Shown: positions 14,617 through 23,951, counted from the first letter of the stretch. The stretch is DNA of 64,000 nucleotides from Orlajensenia sp001423545 (GCA_001423545.1 LMOK01000002.1:806001-870000); one strand, 5' to 3'. Numbers and translations: made by a program. The notes: generated by a model from the sequence alone, not told the origin.

Positions 14617-17600
14617 GTGACCGCACCCCTCGCCGGAGTCCTCGACCGCGCCGCCGACGCGCCTGCGCCACGCACTCTCCTCGACGTCCTCCGCCAGACC
14701 ACGGCTGAGCATCCGGATTCCTCGGCCATCGAGGACGCCGTCGGAGCGCTGAGCTACAGGCAGCTCGTGGCCGCCGTGGTGCAGTCGGCCGCCCGCCTGC
14801 ACGAGGCGGGCGTGCGCCGCGGCGACAGGGTCGGCATCCGCATGGAATCCGGCGCGCGTGAGCTCTACATCGCCATCCTCAGCGTCATCGCTGCCGGGGC
14901 CGCCTACGTCCCCGTCGACGCCGACGATCCCCAGGAACGCGCCGACCTCGTCTTCGGCGAGGCGCAGGTGGTGGGGGTCATCTCCGGGCGCGGTGGTTTC
15001 GTTGCCACCGAGCGACTCGACGCGGCTCTCGACGCGGCTCCCGATGCGCAGAATGCGGCGACGGATGCCGACCCGGCCGTCCCGCTCTTCGACGCCGCCA
15101 CCGCCCACCCGAGCACCCACGCCACGCCCATCCTCACGTCTCCGACGGTCGACGACGACGCCTGGATCATCTTCACCTCGGGGTCGACGGGCACACCGAA
15201 GGGCGTCGCGGTCACCCACCGCTCCGCGGCGGCGTTCGTCGACGCGGAAGCTCGGCTCTTCCTCCAGGACGCGCCGCTCGGGCCCGGCGACAGGGTGCTC
15301 GCCGGACTCTCCGTGGCCTTCGATGCCTCGTGCGAGGAGATGTGGCTCGCCTGGCGTTACGGAGCCTGCCTTGTTCCGGCACCGCGCTCCCTGGTGCGCT
15401 CGGGCATGGACCTCGGACCGTGGCTCGTCACGCACGGCATCACCGTCGTGTCGACGGTGCCGACCCTCGCGGCCCTCTGGCCGGTCGAGTCCCTCGAGAA
15501 CGTGCGTCTGCTCATCTTCGGCGGCGAGGCCTGCCCGCCCGAACTCGCCGAGCGCCTCGCGTCGGCCGAGCGCCAGGTCTGGAACACCTACGGACCGACG
15601 GAGGCGACCGTGGTCGCCTGCGCCGCCCTGCTCGACGGATCCGTGCCCGTGCGCATCGGCCTGCCTCTCGACGGGTGGTCGCTCGCCGTGGTCGACTCCG
15701 CGGGCACCCCCGTGGCCGACGGCGAGGTGGGCGAGCTCATCATCGGGGGAGTCGGGCTCGCCCGCTACCTCGATCCGGCGAAGGACGCCGAGAAGTACGC
15801 TCCGCTGCCCAGCCTCGGCTGGGACCGCGCCTACCGCAGTGGCGACCTCGTTCAGTTCGACCGCGCCGGCCTCGTCTTCCAGGGCCGAGCCGACGACCAG
15901 GTGAAGGTGGGCGGCCGCCGCATCGAGCTCGGCGAGGTCGAGGCCGCCGTGCAGGCGCTCCCCGGCGTCACCGGTGCCGCCGTCGCCGTGCGCCGCACCG
16001 ATGCAGGCAACCAGGTGCTCGTGGGCTACATCGCCGTCGCCGACAGGGCCGCCTTCGACCAGGGTGCCGCCCGTGCTCGCCTCGCCGAGGAACTGCCCGC
16101 CGCCATCGTTCCGCTTCTCGCGATCGTCGACGAGCTGCCGACGCGCACCTCGGGCAAGGTCGACAAGGCGGCGCTGCCGTGGCCGCTGACCACGGAGGGC
16201 ACGGCCGACGCCGACGGCGACTCCACGGCCCAGTGGCTCGCACAGCACTGGCTGGCCGTGCTGGGAGTGCCGGCATCCGGACCCGATGCCAGTTTCTTCG
16301 ACCTGGGCGGAGGATCGCTGTCTGCGGCCCAGCTCGTGACCCGCATCCGTGAGCGCGACTCCGAGTTCACCGTCGCCGACATCTACGACTACCCGCGCCT
16401 CGGCGCCATGGCGGCCGAGCTCGACACCCGGGTGCGCGCCCAGACCGACGATGGAGCCGTGACCTTCCGCGAGTCGGCTCCCACTCCGCGCTCGACGCAG
16501 TGGCTGCAGACCCTGGTCGGCATTCCGCTGTTCATCCTGCGCGGGGTGCGCTGGCTGATCTTCCTGCTCTCGGCCGCGCAGATCCTGGCCTGGATCAGCG
16601 ACGACTTCGCTTTCCTTCCCATCGTGCCGCTCTGGATGCTCATCCTCGGCATCCTCGTCTTCGTCACCCCGTTCGGTCGCATGGCGATCGCGGTGGTCGG
16701 GGCCCGGATGCTGCTCTCCGGCGTCGAGCCCGGAGACTACGCCCGCGGCGGCTCGGTGCACATGCGCATGTGGCTCGCCGACCAGATCGCCCACCAGATC
16801 GGCGCCGTCGGCCTCGCCGGAGCGCCCTGGGTCAGCTACTACGCCCGCGCTCTGGGTGCCAAGATCGGCCCCAACGTCGACCTGCACACCATGCCGCCCG
16901 TCACGGGCATGCTCACGATCGGGGAGGGCGCCGCCGTCGAACCCGAGGTCGACCTCGCCGGCTACTGGATCGACGGCGACGTGGTGCGCATCGGCCGCAT
17001 GCGCATCGGCGCCCACAGCACCATCGGCGCTCGCAGCACGCTGCTTCCCGGCGCCCGCATCGGCAAGTACGCCGAGATCGCGCCGGGCTCAGCGGTGTTC
17101 GGGCGCGTGCCGTCGGGTCAGCGCTGGGCCGGCTCACCCGCCGAGCGCGTCGGCCCCGCCCCGGCGCGACGCGACCGCCCGGAGCCCGCCCGCCGCACCC
17201 GTTGGCTGTGGGCCTACGCCGCGGCCTCGCTCGTGCTCTCGCTCCTGCCGATCATCGCCTTCGGTGCCGGCGGCGTCGTCATCGCCGCCGGGATGCGCGG
17301 CGCCGACGACCTGGGTGAGGCCGCGCTCGCCGCCGCGGCCTGGCTCGTGCCGGCGACCCTCGTCACCGGCGTCGTCTTCGCCGGGCTGGTCGTCGTCCTG
17401 GTGCGACTGCTCGCGATCGGGCTGAACGAGGGGCGACACCCCGTGCGCAGCCGCATCGGGTGGCAGGCGTGGAGCACCGAGCGCCTGCTCGACGCCTCCC
17501 GCACCCTGCTCTTCCCGCTGTACTCCAGCCTGTTCACCCCCGTGTGGCTCCGGATGCTGGGAGCCAAGGTGGGCCGCGGAGTCGAGGCCTCGACCGTGCT

Positions 17601-18615
17601 GCTGATCCCGTCGATGACCACGATCGACGACCACGCCTTCCTCGCCGACGACACCATGGTGGCGTCCTACGAGTTGCAGGACGGCTGGATGGTCGTCGGA
17701 CCCGCGCGCATCGGCAAGCGCGCGTTCCTCGGCAACTCGGGCATGGCGGCCCCGGGGCACAGGGTGGCGAAGGACTCGCTCGTGGCCGTGCTCTCGGTGG
17801 CGCCCGCTAAGTCGAAGGCCGGGTCGTCGTGGCTGGGCTCGCCACCCGTGCGCCTGCGCCGCGCGAACGTGACCGGCGACGAGACGCGCACCTACAATCC
17901 GACCCCCGGCCTGCGGCTCGCCCGTGCGCTCTGGGAGCTCTGCCGCATCCTGCCCGTCTTCGTCACCTGCGGCATCGGCCTCGGGGTGTTCTTCGCCCTC
18001 GCCGTACTCGTCGAGTCGACGGGCCCCATCGTCACCGTGCTGCTGAGCGGCGTCGTGATGCTGGTGGCCGGCGGGGTCGCGGCATCCGTCACCTCTCTCG
18101 CGAAGTGGGTGTTCGTCGGGCGCATCAGGGTGGGGGAGCATCCGCTCTGGTCGAGCTTCGTCTGGCGCACGGAGGTCTCCGACACCTTCGTCGAGATGGT
18201 CGCGGCGCCCTGGTTCGCGCAGTCGGCCGCGGGAACCCCGGCACTCGCCGTGTGGCTGCGCACCCTCGGCGCATCGATCGGCCGTGGCGTCTGGTGCGAC
18301 AGTTACTGGCTGCCGGAGGCCGACCTCGTGCGCCTCGGCGATGGATCGACGGTGAATCGCGGCTGCGTCGTGCAGACCCACCTGTTCCATGATCGAATCA
18401 TGAGCATGGATGTCGTCTCGCTCGACGCCGGAGCGACCCTCGGGCCGCACAGCGTCATCCTCCCCGCCGCCCGCATCGGCGCGCACGCCACGGTCGGACC
18501 GGCCTCGCTCGTGATGCGTGGCGAGGAGGTTCCCGTCGGCAGCCGATGGAGCGGCAACCCGATCGGACCGTGGCGCGTCGTCTCGACGGCGGACTACCAC
18601 GTGCGGGTGCGGTGA
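14617..18615 (+). CDS. Pls/PosA-type single-module NRPS (A-T-membrane/left-handed beta-helix)
   Basis: 1332 residues. Adenylation domain 1-520: FTSGSTGTPKGVAVTH, NTYGPTEATV, YRSGDLVQF, RTSGKVDK. Aligning by eye to GrsA gives pocket residues D236 A237 E240 S279 I300 G302 T324 V332 V333 K514, close to the lysine code I recall for bacitracin synthetase. Thiolation domain about 535-605 with Ser567 in FFDLGGGSL. From about 630, six membrane helices (near 632-660, 665-685, 862-893, 904-935, 1105-1135, 1138-1165) alternate with three hexapeptide-repeat domains (740-830, 980-1060, 1215-1310). This is the layout of epsilon-poly-L-lysine synthetase. GTG 14617 follows GGAGTGAG. Predicted role: membrane-bound homopolymerisation of a basic amino acid. 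Confidence 0.85.
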   Translation: MTAPLAGVLDRAADAPAPRTLLDVLRQTTAEHPDSSAIEDAVGALSYRQLVAAVVQSAARLHEAGVRRGDRVGIRMESGARELYIAILSVIAAGAAYVPVDADDPQERADLVFGEAQVVGVISGRGGFVATERLDAALDAAPDAQNAATDADPAVPLFDAATAHPSTHATPILTSPTVDDDAWIIFTSGSTGTPKGVAVTHRSAAAFVDAEARLFLQDAPLGPGDRVLAGLSVAFDASCEEMWLAWRYGACLVPAPRSLVRSGMDLGPWLVTHGITVVSTVPTLAALWPVESLENVRLLIFGGEACPPELAERLASAERQVWNTYGPTEATVVACAALLDGSVPVRIGLPLDGWSLAVVDSAGTPVADGEVGELIIGGVGLARYLDPAKDAEKYAPLPSLGWDRAYRSGDLVQFDRAGLVFQGRADDQVKVGGRRIELGEVEAAVQALPGVTGAAVAVRRTDAGNQVLVGYIAVADRAAFDQGAARARLAEELPAAIVPLLAIVDELPTRTSGKVDKAALPWPLTTEGTADADGDSTAQWLAQHWLAVLGVPASGPDASFFDLGGGSLSAAQLVTRIRERDSEFTVADIYDYPRLGAMAAELDTRVRAQTDDGAVTFRESAPTPRSTQWLQTLVGIPLFILRGVRWLIFLLSAAQILAWISDDFAFLPIVPLWMLILGILVFVTPFGRMAIAVVGARMLLSGVEPGDYARGGSVHMRMWLADQIAHQIGAVGLAGAPWVSYYARALGAKIGPNVDLHTMPPVTGMLTIGEGAAVEPEVDLAGYWIDGDVVRIGRMRIGAHSTIGARSTLLPGARIGKYAEIAPGSAVFGRVPSGQRWAGSPAERVGPAPARRDRPEPARRTRWLWAYAAASLVLSLLPIIAFGAGGVVIAAGMRGADDLGEAALAAAAWLVPATLVTGVVFAGLVVVLVRLLAIGLNEGRHPVRSRIGWQAWSTERLLDASRTLLFPLYSSLFTPVWLRMLGAKVGRGVEASTVLLIPSMTTIDDHAFLADDTMVASYELQDGWMVVGPARIGKRAFLGNSGMAAPGHRVAKDSLVAVLSVAPAKSKAGSSWLGSPPVRLRRANVTGDETRTYNPTPGLRLARALWELCRILPVFVTCGIGLGVFFALAVLVESTGPIVTVLLSGVVMLVAGGVAASVTSLAKWVFVGRIRVGEHPLWSSFVWRTEVSDTFVEMVAAPWFAQSAAGTPALAVWLRTLGASIGRGVWCDSYWLPEADLVRLGDGSTVNRGCVVQTHLFHDRIMSMDVVSLDAGATLGPHSVILPAARIGAHATVGPASLVMRGEEVPVGSRWSGNPIGPWRVVSTADYHVRVR

Positions 18616-19955
18616 TGGCTGCCGTCGGAGTCGGTGCCGAGAGCGCCGGTGATTCCTACCTGCCTGCCAGCGGCAACGGCGGGTACAGAACGCTCGGCTA
18701 CGACCTCGACCTGAAATACCGCATCAGCACGAACCGGCTCACGGCGACCGCAGCCATCTCGGCCGTCGCCACCCAGCAGCTCAGCCGTTTCAGCCTCGAC
18801 CTCGTGGGGCTGCGGGCGTCGCGCGTGAGCATCGGCGGACGCCGGGTGGACTTCCGACAGACCGCCACCAAGCTCCGGGTGACCCCGGTGCTGCCTCTCA
18901 TCGCGGGGGAGTCGTTCGTCGTCACCGTGGAGTACGCCGGCGCCCCGCGGCCCCGCCGCACCCGGTGGGGGACCCTCGGCTGGGAGGAGCTCGAAGACGG
19001 ACTCCTCGTTGCCTCGCAGCCCTCCGGTGCCCCGACGTGGTTCCCGTGCAACGACCACCCGTCGGACAAGGCGAGCTACCGCATCCGGTTCGAGACGGAG
19101 GCCGCCTATCGGGTGGTCTGCAACGGGAGGCTCACCGACTTCCGGGTGGTGGCCGGACGCGGACAGTGGACGTACGTTCAGCCGGAACCGACGGCCACCT
19201 ACCTCGCGACGGTGCAGATCGGGCGGTACGCGGCCCTCGATCTGGGCCTCGCGGGCACGGCGGGCACGGCGGGCACGCTGTACTTCCCACCGGCGATCGA
19301 GCGGGCGGTGCTCGCCGACTTCGCGGACGTTCCCCGCATGGTCTCGGTGTTCGAGCAGGCGTTCGGGCCGTACCCGATGGAGTCGTACAGCGTCGTGGTG
19401 ACGGCCGACGTGCTCGAGATCCCGCTCGAGGCCCAGGGCCTCGCCGTGTTCGGGTCGAACCACGCCGACGGGCGCGGGGGATCGGAGCGCCTGGTCGCCC
19501 ATGAGCTCGCCCACCAGTGGTTCGGCAACAGTGTCGGGCTCGCAGCGTGGAAGGACATCTGGCTCAACGAGGGATTCGCCTGCTACGCCGAGTGGATCTG
19601 GTCCGAAGCCTCGGGCTCGGTGAGTGCCGACGCCCTCGCCCACCAGTACCGGGTGGAGCTCTCGCACCTGCCGACCGACCTCATCGTCGGCGATCCCGGA
19701 GCGGCGCACATGTTCGACGACCGGGTCTACAAGCGCGGGGCGCTCACCCTGCATGCTCTGCGCCTGGTCGTGGGCGACGCTGCGTTCTTCGGGGTGCTGC
19801 GCGCCTGGACCACCCTCAAGCGCCACGGAACGGCGTCGACGGCGGAGTTCGTGGCGCTCGCCGAGGCCCAGACGGGTCTGGCGCTGGGCGCTCTGTTCAC
19901 GGCGTGGCTGTACGAGCCCGCGCTTCCGGCGCTGCCGGCGGCCTCGGCCCGCTGA
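18615..19955 (+). CDS. M1 family metallopeptidase
   Basis: 446 residues. Zinc site HELAH (His296, Glu297, His300) with the third ligand in WLNEGF (Glu319), as in M1 aminopeptidases. The usual GAMEN box is altered to LEAQGLAVFG near 272. The N-terminal beta-domain and catalytic domain are present; the large C-terminal helical domain of long M1 enzymes is absent. No signal peptide is visible. ATG 18615 shares one base with the TGA of the synthetase gene, so the two are translationally coupled. Possible roles: trimming or degrading the polymer, or self-protection. Confidence 0.88.
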   Translation: MAAVGVGAESAGDSYLPASGNGGYRTLGYDLDLKYRISTNRLTATAAISAVATQQLSRFSLDLVGLRASRVSIGGRRVDFRQTATKLRVTPVLPLIAGESFVVTVEYAGAPRPRRTRWGTLGWEELEDGLLVASQPSGAPTWFPCNDHPSDKASYRIRFETEAAYRVVCNGRLTDFRVVAGRGQWTYVQPEPTATYLATVQIGRYAALDLGLAGTAGTAGTLYFPPAIERAVLADFADVPRMVSVFEQAFGPYPMESYSVVVTADVLEIPLEAQGLAVFGSNHADGRGGSERLVAHELAHQWFGNSVGLAAWKDIWLNEGFACYAEWIWSEASGSVSADALAHQYRVELSHLPTDLIVGDPGAAHMFDDRVYKRGALTLHALRLVVGDAAFFGVLRAWTTLKRHGTASTAEFVALAEAQTGLALGALFTAWLYEPALPALPAASAR

Positions 19956-20640
19956 CGGCCTCGGCGATGGCGACGCTCACGACGGCTCGCCTGCGGAGGC
20001 CCGAGCCGATGCTCCGATCGATCACGGTGTAGCCGGTCTCGCTTCCGGTGACGGATGCCGTGAGCCGGCCGCGCGCACGCTGCACGGTGACGGCTCGGGG
20101 GTCGACGAGCAGGCCCCGCCCGTCGGCCTTCAGCACGGCCTCGACGCGAGTCCAGCGGCGGAGGGTGGCGCGGGCCGTGCTGACTCCCCGGAGCCCCGGC
20201 TGCACCGGGACGAGCTCGTCGATCGCCCTCAGCCGTTCGGGGGAGCCGGCGAGAGCCTCCACGTCGATCCCGACGGCGGACCCCGCCGTGGCCGGGAGGA
20301 TCACAGCGACGACGAGGTCGGTCGTGCGCGAGAGGCCGGCGTGCGGGGCGGTCGCGCCATGCACGGTGGTCGCCCCGCGCACGCTGATCCTGGGGATCCC
20401 GTGCGGCCCGCCGCAGCTCGGGCACTCCGCCTGCACCGTGATGGCCTCGAGCGGAAGGTCGAGGAGGTCGGCGCTCAGCTCGCGGAGCAGCATCCGCCCG
20501 ACGAGGAATCGGTCGCGCCGCTCATCGCTCGGCTCCGACTCCCAGCGGGCGCGCTCCGGCGCACTGAGGAGCTCGAGGATGCGGTGTCGTCGCTCGTCGC
20601 TCGGCGTCGACGCCTCCCAGCGCACGATGGCGCTGCTCAT
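19897..20640 (-). CDS. 4'-phosphopantetheinyl transferase
   Basis: 247 residues of Sfp type. Magnesium/CoA motifs: VGIDVE (Asp126, Glu128) and RWTRVEAVLKADGRGL (Glu167, Lys171). Upstream are RDRFLVGRMLLREL and GLSRTTDLV, corresponding to the usual substrate-binding blocks. A CPSCGGPHG knuckle also occurs, as in many family members. It should convert the apo thiolation domain (Ser567) of the nearby synthetase to holo form. Its 3' end overlaps the M1 gene by 59 bp on the opposite strand. Confidence 0.88.
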   Translation of the reverse strand: MSSAIVRWEASTPSDERRHRILELLSAPERARWESEPSDERRDRFLVGRMLLRELSADLLDLPLEAITVQAECPSCGGPHGIPRISVRGATTVHGATAPHAGLSRTTDLVVAVILPATAGSAVGIDVEALAGSPERLRAIDELVPVQPGLRGVSTARATLRRWTRVEAVLKADGRGLLVDPRAVTVQRARGRLTASVTGSETGYTVIDRSIGSGLRRRAVVSVAIAEAVSGPRPPAAPEARARTATP

Positions 20641-20649
20641 CGGTGCGCC

Positions 20650-20862
20650 CTACGCGACCTCTTGCGAGGACTGGGCGCGCAGCTTCTGCTTGGCGCCCCG
20701 CTCGACGAGGACCGGCACGTAGGCCCGCACAGGACGACCGTCGTAGGCGTGATGCTCACTGTCGACCACCGCCTCGACGTCGGCGCGCGGAGCATCCGGG
20801 AATCGAGTCGTCAGGCGGGACACGATCTCCGCAACGGCCTCGTCTTCATTGGGCGTCTTCAT
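20650..20862 (-). CDS. Small three-helix-bundle-type protein
   Basis: 70 residues from ATG 20862: MKTPNEDEAVAEIVSRLTTRFP, then ADVEAVVDSEHHAYDGRPVRAYVPVLVERGAKQKL. This pattern (RFPDAP, a Tyr near the middle, RxYVPVLVE) is common in small actinobacterial proteins described as three-helix-bundle dimerisation domains. Role unknown. Lies 9 nt upstream of the PPTase gene on the same strand, so the two probably share an mRNA. A TTG seven codons upstream is an alternative start. Confidence 0.6.
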   Translation of the reverse strand: MKTPNEDEAVAEIVSRLTTRFPDAPRADVEAVVDSEHHAYDGRPVRAYVPVLVERGAKQKLRAQSSQEVA

Positions 20863-20939
20863 ATTTCGAGTGTCCAGCAACAATCTCGGCGACGCAAGGT
20901 CGCCCGAGGAACGTGACGGTGAACTCGGAGCGGAACGGA

Positions 20940-21158
20940 TCAGCCCCGCTTGTGCCGAGGTTCGTCGCGGTGCTTCGCCCCGAACTCCTCCACGGAACCG
21001 CCGCCGAGGGCGCCGTACTCGGTCTCGGCGAGCCGTGCGGCGTCATCGCCGGTGAACGCCTCCGGCGCCACGCCCTCCTCCGTCTCGTAGTTCTGCCCTC
21101 GGTACGGGTCCTCGATGCGGAGCATCTCCTCGTAGCCGTCGTCGTCGTTTCTGCCCAT
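20940..21158 (-). CDS. Small acidic hypothetical protein
   Basis: 72 residues from ATG 21158 (MGRNDDDGYEEMLRIEDPYR), rich in Asp, Glu, Arg and Gly, ending DEPRHKRG. No domain recognised; probably disordered. An in-frame TTG at 21170 is the alternative start. The codon-position GC pattern is like the neighbours, which supports it as a real gene. Confidence 0.5.
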   Translation of the reverse strand: MGRNDDDGYEEMLRIEDPYRGQNYETEEGVAPEAFTGDDAARLAETEYGALGGGSVEEFGAKHRDEPRHKRG

Positions 21159-21224
21159 GACGGCAGTCAACGCCTCGCCTCGGCGACATTCAAGCGAACA
21201 TCGGGTTAACGCAGAGACGCGCGG

Positions 21225-23273
21225 TCATCGGATGCCGTCGAGGTAGGGCGCGAGTCGCTGAGCGAGCGCTGGAGCCAGGGTTCGGGAGAACGTCGCGGTG
21301 AGGTGGTGCTCGTCGGAGTAGACGAGCGTCTGGCCGATGACGGCAGGACAGGTGGAGTCGTTGCAGAGGTAATCGGTCAGGTCGATGACCACGGCATCGT
21401 GCTGCGCCGCCGCGGCGCGCTGGGCATCGCGGATGGCGGGGTTCAGTGCCGTCGAGCGCGGGGCGGAGCATCCGTCGGCGTCGTCCAGGTGGGAGGAGAG
21501 GCAGAGCACGGGCGAACTCGTGAACTGAGGGGAGTCGGCCAGCATCACCACGAGGCTCGACGTCGGCAGGCGGTCGAGCACTGCCGACAGCCCGCTCGTC
21601 CAGTCGTCCCGCATGACGGCCGCGTTCCTGCCCGGTTGCGGTCCGAGATGGTTGGCCAGCACGATCACGTCTGGGGGGTCCGCCGTCAACCGCGCGACGA
21701 CGTCGTCGCGCCAGAGGGAGCACGACGGGTTGTCCGTGGAGGTCCAGGCGGCGACGGTCTCCTCCGAGCGGCATCCCGACTTCGTGTAGGTGTCGAGCCT
21801 GTAGTCCAGTGCAGCGGCCGCCCGATCCAGGGCGGGGAACCAGCGGCCGGCGTGGGAATCGCCGAAGAGTGCGATCGTGCGCGGGGAGTCGACCGCGCCG
21901 AAGGAACAGGTGACCACGGCCGAACTGCTCTTGTCCTGCTGGCATCCGTCGGTGTAGATGACGCCGGTGTCCTCGACGGCTGCCGCGAGCGTCGGAACGA
22001 CGTTGGCCGGAACGAAGGTGGTCCCTGTCGGGAGCTCGCTGACGGGGGTCTGCTGCTCGACGCGGTCCGAGGTGAGGGGCAATCGAGCGGCGGCCGCGCC
22101 TCCGACCGACAGGGAGGTGACCACCGCCACGATGACGGCGAGCGCGACGACCAGGACGGCACGCGGGCTGCTGCGACCCGTGCGGAACGGCGTTTCGACG
22201 AACCTGAACAGCAACCAGGCAACCGGTAGCGACACCAGGACGAGGGCGAGGCCGACGGGGAGCGGGAGCGGTTCACCGAGACCGAGGTGCTCGTGCACGA
22301 GCACGAGGATCGGCCAGTGCACGAGGTAGAGCGAGTAGGAGATGGCGCCGACGAACTGCACCGGGCGACGCGCGAGCAGGGAGGCGGCCCCGCCGGTGCC
22401 GCCGCCGAAGCCGATCACGAGAGCCGCCCCGAGCACGGGCAGCAGCACGGCGACGCCGGGGTAGGCGAGGTCCGCCGAGTAGGTGAGCGCGGCGAGCAGG
22501 ATGGCCGCGAGGCCCACCCAGCTGAGCGCTCGAGCGACGTCGGCCGGGACCCGGGTGAGCAGGGCGGCGCCGCCCGCGATCAGAGCACCGACGCCGAACT
22601 CCCACGCGCGGGTGTGTGCCGAGAAGAACGCCAGCGACGGGGCGTCGGTCGTGGTCAGAACGCACGCGACGAACGAGGCGACCGTGACGATGCCGATCGC
22701 GGCCATCAGCACCCGGCTCGATCGGCGCGCGATGACGAAGACCGCGAGGAGGAGCAGCGGCCACACGAGGTAGAACTGCTCCTCGACACCCAGCGACCAG
22801 AAGTGCTGGAAGGGCGACGGAGCGGTTCCGGCGAGGTAGTCGGTCTCGCGCACCGCGAACAGCAGGTTCGGAACGGAGAGGGCCGAGGCGATGGCATCCT
22901 GCAGGATCTCGACGAGGCGCAGCGGCGACACCAGCACGAAGGCCGACACGGCAGTGGCCAGAATCGTGACGAGTGCCGCCGGCAGGATGCGCCGGGCACG
23001 GGCGGCATAGAAGACACCGAAGTCGATCCGACCCGTCCGCCGCAGCGACTCGACCAGATGGCCGCTGATGAGGAAGCCGGAGATGACGAAGAACACGTCG
23101 ACGCCGATGAAGCCGCCTGGGGTGAACGGCAGGCCGGCATGCTCGAGGAGCACCAGGACGACGGCGACGGCGCGCAGCCCCTGGATGTCGGCGCGGAACG
23201 GTCTCCGCGTCTTCGTCGGCACGCCCGGCGGGGCGGGATCGACCCGCGATGCCAGACGACTGTCGACGCTCAT
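21225..23273 (-). CDS. Acyltransferase-3/SGNH surface-modification protein
   Basis: 682 residues. N-terminal acyltransferase-3 membrane domain with the signature RADIQGLRAVAVVLVLLEHAGLP, then FFVISGFLISGHLV and FYAARARRILPAAL. About ten hydrophobic segments run to residue 380. The C-terminal SGNH domain has TIALFGDSHAGRW (nucleophile Ser) and ends near DEHHLTATFSRTLAP. OafB-type proteins of this form O-acetylate cell-surface polysaccharides. ATG 23273 follows AGGGG; a GTG one codon upstream is less likely. Monocistronic. Confidence 0.9.
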   Translation of the reverse strand: MSVDSRLASRVDPAPPGVPTKTRRPFRADIQGLRAVAVVLVLLEHAGLPFTPGGFIGVDVFFVISGFLISGHLVESLRRTGRIDFGVFYAARARRILPAALVTILATAVSAFVLVSPLRLVEILQDAIASALSVPNLLFAVRETDYLAGTAPSPFQHFWSLGVEEQFYLVWPLLLLAVFVIARRSSRVLMAAIGIVTVASFVACVLTTTDAPSLAFFSAHTRAWEFGVGALIAGGAALLTRVPADVARALSWVGLAAILLAALTYSADLAYPGVAVLLPVLGAALVIGFGGGTGGAASLLARRPVQFVGAISYSLYLVHWPILVLVHEHLGLGEPLPLPVGLALVLVSLPVAWLLFRFVETPFRTGRSSPRAVLVVALAVIVAVVTSLSVGGAAAARLPLTSDRVEQQTPVSELPTGTTFVPANVVPTLAAAVEDTGVIYTDGCQQDKSSSAVVTCSFGAVDSPRTIALFGDSHAGRWFPALDRAAAALDYRLDTYTKSGCRSEETVAAWTSTDNPSCSLWRDDVVARLTADPPDVIVLANHLGPQPGRNAAVMRDDWTSGLSAVLDRLPTSSLVVMLADSPQFTSSPVLCLSSHLDDADGCSAPRSTALNPAIRDAQRAAAAQHDAVVIDLTDYLCNDSTCPAVIGQTLVYSDEHHLTATFSRTLAPALAQRLAPYLDGIR

Positions 23274-23356
23274 CACTTCCCCTGCCGCGGGCGGCTGCCC
23301 GCGCGGATCGTAACAGGGCCGGAAGAACCGCAGGAGAACTCACGGCGTGCTGATCG

Positions 23357-23863
23357 TCATGAGCCGACGGATGCTGCATTCCTCGTGTCAGTGCGCACCA
23401 GTTCGATCTCCAGGGAGTCGCCGGTCTCGATGGGCGTGCCGCCGCCGCTCTCGATGAGGTCGCGCAGGCTCGCCGTGATGTACGAGCCCCACGCGTTCGA
23501 GCACAGCTCGTAGCACTCGAACGCCGGCGTCAGTCCGACGTGCGTGAACCGCACCTCGGATCCGCCCTCGGTCCTCGTGATGTCGAAGACCACGTCGGTG
23601 CCGTTCCACTCGTCTTGGTTCTCGACGAGGGCGATCACGGTGTCGGTCACGTGCCAGACCACGCGCTCGCCGGGGATCACCTCGGTCAGCGTCATGGTGC
23701 TGCGGTGAACCCCGGGGAAGTCGAAGACGAAGACGTCGCCGAGCTTCTCGGTGTCGCCCGTGATCATCTCCGACCACCACGCCCGCGGGTCGGTGATGGC
23801 TGCGAATGCGGCATCCGGCGTCTTCGTCACCGAGATGGTCGCGGTGTAGTCGTGCTGGCCCAT
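23357..23863 (-). CDS. SRPBCC (START/AHSA1-like) protein
   Basis: 168 residues: YTATISVTKTPDAAFAAITDPRAWW at the start, WHVTDTVIAL mid-way, TEGGSEVRFTHVGLTPAFECYELCSNAWGSYITASL at the end. Hydrophobic ligand-binding fold of unknown ligand. ATG 23863 has AAAGGA 7 nt upstream. An inverted repeat at 23881-23900 matches the one over the ArsR start at 25607-25626, suggesting control by that regulator. Confidence 0.87.
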   Translation of the reverse strand: MGQHDYTATISVTKTPDAAFAAITDPRAWWSEMITGDTEKLGDVFVFDFPGVHRSTMTLTEVIPGERVVWHVTDTVIALVENQDEWNGTDVVFDITRTEGGSEVRFTHVGLTPAFECYELCSNAWGSYITASLRDLIESGGGTPIETGDSLEIELVRTDTRNAASVGS

Positions 23864-23880
23864 GGTCGATCCTTTCAATC

Positions 23881-23900
23881 ATTCAACCTTTTGGGTGAAT
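23881..23900. promoter_or_regulatory. ArsR-type operator upstream of SRPBCC gene
   Basis: ATTCAACC-TTTT-GGGTGAAT, 8-bp arms with one mismatch. Same spacing and arms as the perfect copy at 25607-25626. Starts 18 nt upstream of the SRPBCC ATG. Confidence 0.65.
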
Positions 23901-23951
23901 GTAGCAGAAACCCCATCGCGTCCACAGGGCTCCGGGTGTACTTTCGGAACT

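Noticed and set aside
14485..17016. 843-codon open frame antisense to the peptide synthetase
   Set aside because: Mirror frame of the adenylation domain, with no domain motif or ribosome site.
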